Origin: a virus
DNA: 26,168 bases
Strand: one strand, 5' to 3'
IMG/VR virus record: IMGVR_UViG_3300006315_000014
Coordinates: 1 to 26,168 of that record
The position numbers were made by a program, and so were the translations under genes. The notes below the pieces were generated by a model. The model was not told where the DNA came from. It saw only the letters and a list, made by a program, of their open reading frames with translations, and ran no database searches. Below are positions 12,590 through 22,700 of this stretch, piece after piece; position 1 is the first letter of the stretch; each line of letters opens with the position of its first letter.

Positions 12590-15268
12590 ATGGCAGGAGC
12601 AATTGATAAAAAAATAGTTGAAGTGAAAAAGGAGATAATTGATTCTCCTGCAACGCATTTGTCTGCGAGAAATGGGATTCTCAATTCTGTTGCATTAATA
12701 AGAGAATTTTCTGAGAGTAGATTAAATGCACTATGTGAAAAGTTTACAGCTTCTACTTATACTCTTTATCTTCAATTAGAAGATCAGGGTGCAGGTAATA
12801 ATATTCTTTTAGAAGATGGTAATGAATTATTAATGGAAGCAACTATTTTGGATGCTAGTTATTCTCTTCATCAAGTATGTGAAAATCTAGCAGAACAAAG
12901 ATTGGTATGTTGGGGTGCAAGAGACATACGAACTACTTTTAGAAAATTTGATTTACCTTCTTATGAAACAGTAAATGGTGCTTTAGGTCTTAGTGAACCG
13001 AATACATCTTATTTTGGAATTAAAGCCACAGATATTGGAGAAACTTATAGTATTAATTTAACTAGTTTAGAAGGTACAACTCAAACACAAGGTAGTAATA
13101 CTTTCACTACTTATGTTAAAGATTATTATGTAGTTAGATCAAGAATAGATGGAGAGTTAGTAGATATTAATGATGATATGACTCCATATTCTTCACCAAA
13201 TGATGATACCCCTTTTGGTAATGCCGTTGCTTGGGGTCAAGCTACAGTAACAGAAGTGGGAACATGGAATGAGAATTATGCAAAGGCAAATATCGCGGGT
13301 GTATCGACACAAAGTTCAGGAGCATATAATGAATTAGTTACTATGTCATTATTAGATCATTTAGTGGGGGGTACTAATACTTCATATACTCCTGTAGGTC
13401 CTTCTTTTGGTCAAAAGTTTTATTTGAAAAGACACGCGGACTATGTAAACACATTCACTATCACGGGTACAACTACAACGGGTAGTTTAGAGATAACAAA
13501 CGTATCAGATACAGATCTTTCTAAAATTAAATATGGAGATGTTATTAGTGGAACAGGTATTCCAGATGACAATGTATCAATAGCAGCGGTACAAACTGCG
13601 GGTAGTAAAATTAGACTTAGTAATTCAGGAATAGCAACATCAGATGGTATAGTTACCATCACAGTAAATAGTGTTCCATTTGGATATGCAAAAGATGATA
13701 TATTCTGTCAAGTAGAAGTGGTAGGAGAAGGTTTAGTTAAAAATCCAGATTGGAAACCAGTAGGTGATGATGCGGGAGATTATAGTGGATCAGATGCGGG
13801 ACCGGATGATTTATTAAATGCTAATACTTCACAATTTGTAAGTCTTCTTGGATTTTTTGATCCTGACAATGGTAGTTCAAATGCAACGAATGATATAACT
13901 AAGGGCGCAAGAGGTGATTGGGTTTCTTTACAAAAAGAAGTTTCAGGAACTACATATCCTTATAAGGAACGAAATCCTTTTTTCCCAGCAATGGGAGGAA
14001 CAGTTAAAGCTTATGAAGTAGACAATGGTGTAATTGTAGGAACACAACCTACTGGGTTAGGAGAAGATGATATTCCTAGTGGAAGATTTATTAGGCATGA
14101 TTATGAAAGAGCAAATAGTGCAGGTACTATGCCAGAGAACAGGTATTATATTGACCAAGCTGAAAAATTCTATTATGAAGTACCTTGTACTAATATCTCA
14201 TATACAAGTGGAACTAGTGGTGCAATAGGTACTAATCATACTATGCCTAATACTGGAGAGCCTCCTCATACTATGACTAAAACTGGATTAAGTGGTGCTA
14301 TAAGTAGAATACAAGGAACATCAGTTACATGTGATGGTGTTTCAGTTGGTGTGGGTGCTACATCAACAGTACCAGTAGATGAAACTACCACACATCCTTC
14401 TTTAAGTGGATCAGCCGGAGCACCTAGTGTCAATGCAACTATAGGAAATTATTATACACTTGGTGCAAACAATTACATTTATATAAACAGATTACATTAT
14501 GAGTCTGTTACTATTACTTCAGGTACAAATTGGACAGCAACTTTAGGTACAGATACTACTGTATTTCCATGTAGATATAATTTCATACAGAAACACTTAT
14601 ATGAAGCTGGTGGTTCTGGAGATAATTCAATGAATGCTGATGTTCAGTTTGTAAAAGATACAATAAATGATTTACAATCTTTAGCATCTTTTCGTGATCC
14701 AATTATTGATATAAACACTGCACAAGCAGGTGGAAGTGGTATAAGTGATGTTGCTTTTGATACTTATATTCAAGCAGAACCTTTAGGGGATTTGGCAACA
14801 TTGACTGCTGCAACAGAAACTTTTCGTACTTCTTGGAATCACAGTAATAATACCAGAACAGGGACTAATAATGGTGGGAGTAATCTTGGTGTAACTGTAT
14901 TTATGGCAAATACTGAATGGGCCGCTTTTCATACTGAAATATCTACATTTGGTACTAACTGTTCAAAACGTGCCGCAGAAATTGATACACGTATTGGTGT
15001 ACCTACACGTTCAGGAACACCATCAACATCTTATAAGCAATACCCCGCTGTTTATGTGTCAGCAGTACCAGCAGCAAATACTACTGGTGGAGTTGTTCCT
15101 TATGGTAGAGCAATTTATGACAGTTGTAATTATCTATTAGGTAAGACACTTAAATTGGGAGTACAATTAATACAAGATATTCAAGGTTTAACTGATTTGG
15201 TAGATCTGGTTAAAAAGGCTAGAAACAAATATGAAATTTATAATGGTAGAGCGAAGGAGTATAGCTGA
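12590..15268 (+). CDS. Large virion structural protein, unknown (892 aa)
   Basis: An 892-residue secreted-free, beta-rich protein, likely tail or baseplate. N-terminal 1-55 is helical; 59-85 (LYLQLEDQGAGN, then NILLEDGNELLMEAT) is a module shared with the giant gene downstream. Residues about 285-360 are a compact Thr/Gly-rich beta domain (ITGTTTTGSLEITNVSDTDL, then GDVISGTGIPDDN) with the look of an inserted Ig-like module. The middle is Gly/Ser/Thr-rich; the C-terminal 200 residues are more helical and end in a charged helix. Such proteins follow gp5 in marine T4-like phages and are commonly called structural, but I cannot name it. ATG 12590 has AGGA upstream; the stop overlaps the next ATG (ATGATGG). 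Confidence 0.8.
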   Translation: MAGAIDKKIVEVKKEIIDSPATHLSARNGILNSVALIREFSESRLNALCEKFTASTYTLYLQLEDQGAGNNILLEDGNELLMEATILDASYSLHQVCENLAEQRLVCWGARDIRTTFRKFDLPSYETVNGALGLSEPNTSYFGIKATDIGETYSINLTSLEGTTQTQGSNTFTTYVKDYYVVRSRIDGELVDINDDMTPYSSPNDDTPFGNAVAWGQATVTEVGTWNENYAKANIAGVSTQSSGAYNELVTMSLLDHLVGGTNTSYTPVGPSFGQKFYLKRHADYVNTFTITGTTTTGSLEITNVSDTDLSKIKYGDVISGTGIPDDNVSIAAVQTAGSKIRLSNSGIATSDGIVTITVNSVPFGYAKDDIFCQVEVVGEGLVKNPDWKPVGDDAGDYSGSDAGPDDLLNANTSQFVSLLGFFDPDNGSSNATNDITKGARGDWVSLQKEVSGTTYPYKERNPFFPAMGGTVKAYEVDNGVIVGTQPTGLGEDDIPSGRFIRHDYERANSAGTMPENRYYIDQAEKFYYEVPCTNISYTSGTSGAIGTNHTMPNTGEPPHTMTKTGLSGAISRIQGTSVTCDGVSVGVGATSTVPVDETTTHPSLSGSAGAPSVNATIGNYYTLGANNYIYINRLHYESVTITSGTNWTATLGTDTTVFPCRYNFIQKHLYEAGGSGDNSMNADVQFVKDTINDLQSLASFRDPIIDINTAQAGGSGISDVAFDTYIQAEPLGDLATLTAATETFRTSWNHSNNTRTGTNNGGSNLGVTVFMANTEWAAFHTEISTFGTNCSKRAAEIDTRIGVPTRSGTPSTSYKQYPAVYVSAVPAANTTGGVVPYGRAIYDSCNYLLGKTLKLGVQLIQDIQGLTDLVDLVKKARNKYEIYNGRAKEYS
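12764..12844 (+). repeat. EDG module copy in the 892-residue protein
   Basis: These 27 codons (residues 59-85 of the 892-residue protein) align without gaps to 23967-24047 in the giant gene, with 19 of 27 residues identical (LED-Q, GN, ILLEDG, LLME). This indicates a module shared between two structural genes about 11 kb apart. Confidence 0.75.
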
Positions 15269-15453
15269 TGGCAGAACAAGAACATAAATGGAAAGAAGCA
15301 GAATTAAGAAGAGATGACATTAAGAAGTTATTAGAGAATACTAAAAAACTTGCTGAAATGTATTCAGAAGTTCTTAATCTAAAAAAGTCTGGTTGGGAAA
15401 ATGTTTTAAGGGCAAGAGCTAAGAGAGAAGAAAAGGAAAAACAAAATGGCTGA
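15268..15453 (+). CDS. Small charged helical (coiled-coil) protein, 61 aa
   Basis: A 61-residue protein composed almost entirely of Lys, Glu, Arg, Leu and Ala, predicted to be one or two long amphipathic helices (KWKEAELRRDDIKKLLENTK, then LAEMYSEVLNLKK). It has a strong Shine-Dalgarno (AAGGAG at 15254-15259). The start overlaps the previous stop by one base and its end overlaps the next start by eight bases (ATGGCTGA). The tight coupling on both sides makes a genuine gene likely. It could be a small scaffold or partner for the flanking structural proteins; function unknown. Confidence 0.65.
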   Translation: MAEQEHKWKEAELRRDDIKKLLENTKKLAEMYSEVLNLKKSGWENVLRARAKREEKEKQNG

Positions 15454-17437
15454 ATTTGAAGCATTATTAACGGCGAAGGCCGAATGGAAACCCCATCAAA
15501 TTGCAAAGGCGGGAGATATTTCTGCTTTAGCATCTGCAGCTACAAATCTTGCTGAAATAGTAAAGTCTAGTCTTGAACTTGCTAGAAATGGAATGGAAGT
15601 TGTTAAACTCTTAGCGGCATTACAAAATATTAATCCTATTTTAGTTGCATTAGATAAATTAGCAGATGAAGTATTAAAACAAATCCATGATTTAAAAGAG
15701 GCCGGATATTGGTACTTATATGTTGATCCATATTTTAAAGGAAATGTAACAGGAACACATCCCTTTGATTATGGATTTGAACAGTTAAGAAATGAAGCCG
15801 GTAAACGTTATTGGCAAATAAAGAACGATTCTGGTAATTGGGAAGATACTACAACCAAACCTGAAATGATAGATTTAGATCAAAAAAAGGCTAGACCAAA
15901 ATTAGTTACACCAAGAAAATTAATTGCGGGTGGTTATAATTGGTTTGATCCCTTACCTGATCCACTTGAGGGTCAAAGTAAATTTCCTCAATTTAGTGTA
16001 AAAAATGTAATTAATGAATTTGTGAAGGCGTTTGATGATGAGGGTGATGTTCCCAGATATAGAAAAAATGCTAAAGATTCTGATTTACCAAAAAAGGATG
16101 ATATATCAAAAGGAATGGATGATTCTGCAGCTTCAGTAGTATATGATATTGATGGTAATCCATTTAGAGGATGGGACCCCGCTGAAGATTTTGGATTAGA
16201 ATTATTTGATATGGGAAAAAGAACCGCAGAACAATCACGTTGGCCTCTAGATTATGAAGCATCAAGAAAACCTATTAATACTAAAGTTTCAATAGGTAAA
16301 CCTAATATTTTAGGAAATACAGAATTTGATGGTGGATCTGGAGCAATCGCAATTATAATTGCCGCAGATAACTTTGATAAATTTGCATCAGTCTTTAATG
16401 AATTTTCGAAAATGTTTTCTGATATTCCCGAATTTTCAGCCGATCAGGGTCAAAATTTACTAAACAAATTAAAAGAAATTATTACCCCAAATGATGTAAA
16501 AGTTAGTTTAACTCAAGTTGATACTAAGTATGAAAAATTTGTAGCTGGTGATATTATAAGTGGAAAACGATATGGTAGTCTTGGAGAAGTAAGATCTGTC
16601 AATTCTTCTGCTACAACCGCCACATCTATGAAGGGGCAGAAAGTAATAAAAGTAATTGATGATCTTGGAGAACCACTTAAAGATAAAGAAGGTGATATAA
16701 TTGAGGTACTTGAAGAAATAGATTTAAATCCAGATGAACGATGGGTGGATATGGAAATAATGGTGAAGCCTATGAGGGGGGTTGATGGATATAACCCGTG
16801 GACTCCAGGCGATACAGTTTTAGAGATGGAAAAAAGAGGAAAGTTTGGAAACTCAGAAGCAACAACCGCCGAAACTGGAATTGATTATTATGATAATTAT
16901 GTTATGGTGGGAGCAGAGACTGTCACCTTACCTAAAAATTTAAGAGTATATCCAAAGATAGGAAAAGTTTTAGTTGAAACATTACAAGTACTTCCAGATT
17001 CTACTCCTCCCGATTTTGATGGAATACAAATTAAAGATATTGTTCCTGGTTGGGGAGAATTTTTTCAAGAGTTAGAAAACTTTGTAAAACAAATAAAAGG
17101 AATGATAATAGATTCTACCGGATTTATTCAAGAGATGATTAATATGTTGGCACAGATTGAAGATTTTCTAGAACATTTAATTAAACTTATTGATAAATTT
17201 TTGGAATTTTTTAGAATAACATTACCATCATCTGGAGTATTCGCACTTTATATTCCAAATCAAAACGGAGGAAATGAGGGTTTAAAGAAGGAAATCAAAA
17301 ATGCCACAGGTATTCCAGATATGGGTTACGCATCAGGAATATTATTTATTGGTACAGAAGGAGATAAACTCATTGCAGGAGGGGGTAGTAAAAATCCAAT
17401 AGATTTGTTAGCATTAGTGCTAGGACTACTTAACTAA
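15446..17437 (+). CDS. Virion structural protein upstream of gp25, unknown (663 aa)
   Basis: A 663-residue protein of unknown family. Residues 1-85 are Ala/Leu-rich helices (ISALASAATNLAEIVKSSLE, then VVKLLAALQN). The middle (about 85-530) is mixed and Asp/Pro/Gly-rich, with a Tyr/Trp block GYWYLYVDPYFKGN (86-99). About 535-600 is a long amphipathic helical segment (FIQEMINMLAQIEDFLEHLI, then KLIDKFLEFF), and the end is hydrophobic (IDLLALVLGLLN). No signal peptide. Its constant position between spike-side genes and gp25 in related phages, as far as I recall, suggests a baseplate component. It overlaps the preceding gene by eight bases and has AAGGA upstream. Confidence 0.78.
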   Translation: MAEFEALLTAKAEWKPHQIAKAGDISALASAATNLAEIVKSSLELARNGMEVVKLLAALQNINPILVALDKLADEVLKQIHDLKEAGYWYLYVDPYFKGNVTGTHPFDYGFEQLRNEAGKRYWQIKNDSGNWEDTTTKPEMIDLDQKKARPKLVTPRKLIAGGYNWFDPLPDPLEGQSKFPQFSVKNVINEFVKAFDDEGDVPRYRKNAKDSDLPKKDDISKGMDDSAASVVYDIDGNPFRGWDPAEDFGLELFDMGKRTAEQSRWPLDYEASRKPINTKVSIGKPNILGNTEFDGGSGAIAIIIAADNFDKFASVFNEFSKMFSDIPEFSADQGQNLLNKLKEIITPNDVKVSLTQVDTKYEKFVAGDIISGKRYGSLGEVRSVNSSATTATSMKGQKVIKVIDDLGEPLKDKEGDIIEVLEEIDLNPDERWVDMEIMVKPMRGVDGYNPWTPGDTVLEMEKRGKFGNSEATTAETGIDYYDNYVMVGAETVTLPKNLRVYPKIGKVLVETLQVLPDSTPPDFDGIQIKDIVPGWGEFFQELENFVKQIKGMIIDSTGFIQEMINMLAQIEDFLEHLIKLIDKFLEFFRITLPSSGVFALYIPNQNGGNEGLKKEIKNATGIPDMGYASGILFIGTEGDKLIAGGGSKNPIDLLALVLGLLN

Positions 17438-17448
17438 ATTAACTAAAT
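17431..17448 (+). repeat. 9-bp tandem repeat before gp25 (TAACTAAAT x2)
   Basis: Two perfect copies of TAACTAAAT (17431-17439 and 17440-17448) span the preceding stop codon and the gap. The second continues into CTAAATAT, a partial match to the late promoter, but only 14 bases before the gp25 ATG, leaving almost no leader. Regulatory meaning is uncertain. Confidence 0.5.
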
Positions 17449-17462
17449 ATTAAGAGCAAGAT

Positions 17463-17855
17463 ATGGCTACTACATACGGAAAAGATTACGTTGATTTTGA
17501 TATGGATTTTACAAAACATCCATCTCATGGTGACTTATCTAAAGTTAAAAAATCAACAGCTATTAGCAGATCTATAAAAAATTTATTAAGCACAAAATCA
17601 AATGAAAGATTATTTCAACCAGATGTTGACAATGGTATAGGAATTCTTTTATTTGAAAATTTTAGTAATCTTACTACTGCTAGGTTAGAAAAAGCAATTA
17701 GGTTTACGATAGAAAAATATGAACCTAGAGCAATAATTGGTAATGTAACAGTAAAAGCTCAAGAAGATCGGAACGCATACGAAGTATTAATAACTTATAT
17801 GCCGGATAATGACGCTAGAGAAACAAACCTAGAAGTCTATTTGGAGAGGACATAG
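17463..17855 (+). CDS. 25: Baseplate wedge protein gp25 (GPW/gp25 family)
   Basis: A 130-residue homologue of T4 gp25 (132), the conserved sheath-initiator/wedge protein of contractile tails and type VI secretion systems (TssE). The family layout is clear: FDMDFTKHP near 12-20, AISRSIKNLLSTKSNERLFQ (33-52), PDVDNGIGILLFEN (53-66), the signature EPR in IEKYEPRAIIGNVTV (83-97), and a final strand. With gp6 and gp53 it builds the wedge. Eight bases before gp6. Confidence 0.95.
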   Translation: MATTYGKDYVDFDMDFTKHPSHGDLSKVKKSTAISRSIKNLLSTKSNERLFQPDVDNGIGILLFENFSNLTTARLEKAIRFTIEKYEPRAIIGNVTVKAQEDRNAYEVLITYMPDNDARETNLEVYLERT

Positions 17856-17862
17856 ATAACAC

Positions 17863-19740
17863 ATGGCAAGTTCAGATGGTAAACTTAATATATCAGAATT
17901 AGACTTTACTAAGATTAAAGAGAATCTTCAAGGATTCTTAACAAGTCAATCTGATTTTGTGGGATATGATTTTACGGGATCTTCCTTTGATGTTCTTCTT
18001 GATATTTTATCTTACAATACTCATTATAATTCATATTATGCAAATATGATTGCTAATGAAATGTTTTTAGATTCGGCCTCTCTTAGAAATTCTGTTGTAG
18101 CAAGAGCAAAACATCTAGGTTATAGACCACGTTCTGCACAAGGATCAAAAGCACAAGTAACACTTACTATTACACCAACAGATCAGCCCGCCGGTATAAA
18201 CATCCCTAAGAATACCCAGTTTCAAGGAGAAGTAGAGGGCGTAACATATATTTGGTGTACTTCTAATTCTTATTCTGTAAATATTAATGCAAATGGAGTT
18301 TATACAGTTGCTAGTGTAGATCTTACACAAGGAATGCCTACGACATTTAGATATACTGCTAATACAGGAGATCCAGATCAAAAATTTATTCTTCCTAATG
18401 AGAATACAGATATTAGTACTTTAGAGGTTACAATTCAAAATAGTTCTACTGATACTGATTCGGCAGTATATTCAGAAGCAACAGATATAACTACTGTAAA
18501 TTCTAGTTCAAAAATTTATTTTATAGATGAAGCTGAAGATGGTAAGTTTGTAATTCAATTTGGTGATGGAACATTAGGTAAACAATTATCAAATGGGAAT
18601 ATTGTTATACTATCAAGTTTAGTATGTGAAACTGATGCAACCAATGGTGCAAAAGCCTTTTCAGTAGTGTCTGATGTTGGAGGATATTCTAATGTAAAAA
18701 TTGAGACTACATCTATTTCAGCTGGTGGAGCCGTTGCCGCAGATATAGATGAAATAAAATTTAATGCTCCTAAAAACTATGAATCTCAAAATAGATGTGT
18801 TACAATTCATGATTATGTGGCTCTAGTTAAAAGAGATTATGGTGATGCACAAGCGGTTGTTGCTTGGGGTGGAGAAGATGCAGATCCCCCAGTTTATGGA
18901 AAAGTTTATGTAGCAATTAAACCGGCATCAGGTTCAGTTCTTTCTCAATCTAATAAAACTTTTGTAGAAGATGAAATATTAAAGAAAAGAAATATTGTAG
19001 GAATTACTCCGGAAGTTGTAGATCCAGATTATATGTATTTAAAAGTTAGTAGTACAGTTAAATATGATTCTGGTGCAACTACAAATAGTGCTTCTCAACT
19101 TAAGTCAACAGTAACTAATCAGATTACAGCTTTTGGAGATACTAATTTAAAAACTTTTGATAAATCATTTAGATATTCAAAATTAATTAAAGAAATAGAT
19201 GAATCTGAAATTTCTGTTAAAAGTAATCAAACATCTATTCAATTAAAAAGACTTCTTTATCCATTGTTAGGATCAGCTGAAGCCTATGATATGCCATTTT
19301 CTAATCAAATCTATCACCCTTCTAATACTTTTTGGGGTGCAGTAACTAGTAATACATTTTCGTATACAGATTCTGCAAATACTCAATGGTCAGGTTGTAG
19401 ATTACAAGATAACAATGGAGTAGTTGAAGTATATAGAACTTCAGGAGAAGATAGAATTATTGTTAATAATAATGTAGGTACAGTAAATTATCTTACTGGA
19501 AAAATATCACTTACAAGTTTTAAACCTCTTATTATTGGTTCAGAGACTACAGGAAATACTACACCATTAGAAGTTTATATTACTCCGGCCTCATCAGATG
19601 TTAATCCTCTTAGAGAACAAATTATATTAATAGAATCAGGAGATATTAGTATTACAATGTTAGATGATGCAGGAACAGGTACGTATGTTGAAGGAACTAT
19701 TTCAACTACTGATGGAACAACTCTAGCAACTGGATATTAA
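17863..19740 (+). CDS. 6: Baseplate wedge protein gp6 (gpJ-like)
   Basis: A 625-residue homologue of T4 gp6 (660), the main inner-ring wedge protein that dimerises around the hub. The N-terminal block is diagnostic: GSSFDVLLDILSYNTHYNSY (39-58), then YANMIANEMFLDSASLRNSV and ARAKHLGYRPRSAQGSKAQV. The central gpJ-like region follows, with NYESQNRCVTIHDYVALVKR (about 306-325) and DYGDAQAVVAWGGEDADPPV. The C-terminus is beta-rich. GGAGAGG near 17843 serves the ATG at 17863. Usually followed in T4-like genomes by gp7/gp8 wedge genes, consistent with the giant gene downstream. Confidence 0.93.
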   Translation: MASSDGKLNISELDFTKIKENLQGFLTSQSDFVGYDFTGSSFDVLLDILSYNTHYNSYYANMIANEMFLDSASLRNSVVARAKHLGYRPRSAQGSKAQVTLTITPTDQPAGINIPKNTQFQGEVEGVTYIWCTSNSYSVNINANGVYTVASVDLTQGMPTTFRYTANTGDPDQKFILPNENTDISTLEVTIQNSSTDTDSAVYSEATDITTVNSSSKIYFIDEAEDGKFVIQFGDGTLGKQLSNGNIVILSSLVCETDATNGAKAFSVVSDVGGYSNVKIETTSISAGGAVAADIDEIKFNAPKNYESQNRCVTIHDYVALVKRDYGDAQAVVAWGGEDADPPVYGKVYVAIKPASGSVLSQSNKTFVEDEILKKRNIVGITPEVVDPDYMYLKVSSTVKYDSGATTNSASQLKSTVTNQITAFGDTNLKTFDKSFRYSKLIKEIDESEISVKSNQTSIQLKRLLYPLLGSAEAYDMPFSNQIYHPSNTFWGAVTSNTFSYTDSANTQWSGCRLQDNNGVVEVYRTSGEDRIIVNNNVGTVNYLTGKISLTSFKPLIIGSETTGNTTPLEVYITPASSDVNPLREQIILIESGDISITMLDDAGTGTYVEGTISTTDGTTLATGY

Positions 19741-19742
19741 TC

Positions 19743-22700
19743 GTGTCTGAAGTTAAAGATAAAAAAGATGTATCAGTTTTAATTGAAACTCAATTACCAG
19801 AGTTTATTACCAACGAACATCCAAAATTCAAAAAATTCATAGAAAAATACTATGAATTTATGGAATCCTACCAACTTTATTTTGGGTCAACATTTACATT
19901 TAATGAACCAAAGCTTCAAGATGAAGATGAAAATTTTCTTGCCTATGAAGATGGAGATCGTCTTCAATTAGAATCAGAACGAGATATTGTAGGTAATGCA
20001 AACCTTATGTTTACTGTAGGGGAAACTCTTACAGGTGCTAATAGTGGTGCAACCGCAGTTGTTACTGGTACAAAAGGTAATACTATTGCCTTTGTAAAAA
20101 AGACTAACGAAGCAGTTTTTACATACAATGAAAAAGTTACTGGTAGTGATTCTCGTTCCTATGGTAATTTAGCAAATGGTGTTAGTGATGGTACATTTCC
20201 TAAAGCGGCAATAGATGCATATCAAACAAAAGCACCAGCGGTAGCAATAAGAGAATTAGTTGATTCACAAGATATTGATACTTCATGTGAAGGTCTTATT
20301 GATGATGCATGGAAAAAGGAATTTTATACAAATGTTCCTAAAACTTCTGTTGCTGATAGACGACAACTTCTTAAGAGAATGAAACAAGTTTATCGGTCAA
20401 AAGGTAATGAAGCATCTTTTGGTTGGTTGTTTAGAACACTCTTTGCTAAAGAAGATATAGAATTTTATTATCCTAAAACAGACTTATTAAAGATGTCTGA
20501 TGGAGAATGGTCACTTGATAAATCAATCAAAATTGTAACTTCTAGTGCAAATAATATTAATCTATTTACGGGTAGAAAAATTGTTGGTAGTCTTTCTAAA
20601 TGTACTGCAATAGTTGAAAAACAAATTACATCTTTTGCAGGAGCCCTTCAAGTTACAGAATTAACATTATCAGATGTAGTACAGGGTGTTGTTGATGGTG
20701 AATTATTTTACTTTAAAGAAAACGAAATCGTTACCTCTGAAACTGATACAGATGGATTATATGCAGATGCAACAGTATCGGGTATTTTACAAAGTGTTAC
20801 AGTAGATGTTGGTGGAACAAATTATATTATTGGTGATGAAGTTCATATTACCGGTGGTGGTGGACAGGGTGCACGAGCAAGAGTATCAGCAATTTTAGAT
20901 TCTGTTGTTGAAGGAATTGATGTTATAGATTCTGGGGATGGTTATGCAGTAGGTGATGTAGTAGGTTTTATTAATGATGGAACAGGTGGTTCTGGAGCCG
21001 CCGCTCAAATTAATAAAATTGTTTCTACTGGAGCAATATTAAGAAATACTGATTTAGTTAGTGCTTATGCCGTAAAACAATTATCAGCAGGAGATTATTC
21101 TAGTACATTCTTAGGACATAATGCCAATACTCATTTATATGGTAACTCTTCTTTAATATTTTCGGCAGCAATTAAATCAGCTTCAGCAAAACTCTATGAT
21201 AATCAAGGTAATTATAATGCTACACAACATATCCTTGCCGGAGATAGAATTGCAAAGGAAGTAACTGTAGATACTTCAGGACTAACCATTACTCAATCTG
21301 TAAAAACTGTTACACTTTCTGCTGGACTTTCAGAAGAAGAAAAAATAGATGTAGTTGGTGGTAAACTTACTTATGCAAACGCAAATACAACTATTATTAC
21401 AGGTTTTAATGCAAATAATGTTTTAACAGTTAGAGATACACATAACTTTGGAACAGGTCAAACTGTTACTATTGAATATGCAAGTAATACTTATTGGGGT
21501 ACAGTTATTAGTGCCAATACTACTGCATTCTTATATTCGGTTGGTTCTTATTATCGTGATAACGATATAGATGCATTGACAGTACAAAATTTTGTCAATG
21601 ATGATAACATCATAGTATATGATACTAAGTTTACAAAATTAGGTGCGGCTGCAGATGGATCAGGCTCCGATGCTCATAGTATGCATAATGGTATTACATT
21701 TCAAGTTGGAAATACCCCCGCCACAGTAACAACTAATACCTTTACTATGGTTGATGCACATGGAGCAAGTCCTGACTTAGAGTTAGTTTGTAATGGTGCT
21801 CTTAATATGACTTCAGTTAATGTTGGAGCAATTGATTCATTTGTTTTAACTTCAGGTGGTGGAAAATACGAATCAAAACCCCCCGTTACTATAGCTAATA
21901 ATTATACTCCAACTTTAGGAAATGCTTTAGATGTTGTAGGTGCACCTAATTCCATACTTAATTTAAATCTTCATTCATTTTTTGGGTCTACAGGATTAAT
22001 TTCACAAGATGGTAATGTTGTTACTTTAACTAGTGATGATGCATGGCCGGAAGCTAATTCTGGAATACTTACACTCATATATGCAAATGGTGTTACAGAT
22101 CAAGTAACTGAAGTTACAAGTAATACTGTTATTAGAGTAAGTAATGAAAAACTTTTCGGACAAGGTGTAGGAGATAATCCTGATAAGGAAACTTTTACTC
22201 TTACCTATATGGCACTCGCCAATAATATTACAAAAAATTCATTACTCTATAATGATGATTATACTGCAAGAGGTAGAGTTCTTGATTTTATAGACAAAGC
22301 ACATATTGCTACTACTGCCAGACCATTAACAATCGAAAATGGTAATACATCTCTTAGAGTGGATATGTTAACCACTCAAGATTTTGGTTCAACAGTAGAA
22401 AATATATTATTAGAAGAAAAAGACTTTCATCAAGATCGATATTCCCACGAAAGACTTTTACTTGAATCAGATACAGCAGGATCGCAAGATGGTGGTGGAG
22501 GACTATTCATAATTGAAGATAGTGTTACATGGTTACAAATGGAAGATGATGATCTTATTTGTAATGAATCAGATCAATCAAGATTCTATTCTGAAGATAC
22601 AAGTGGAGAACGAGTTACCGCATATAGTAATGCAGCTTCTGCATATTCTACAGGAACTTATGCACAATCAGGAACTACAATTACAGGAGTAGGAACTACA

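Noticed and set aside
17443-17450. CTAAATAT as a late promoter for gp25
   Set aside because: It leaves almost no space for transcription start and leader before ATG 17463 and differs from the consensus; kept only as part of a tandem repeat.
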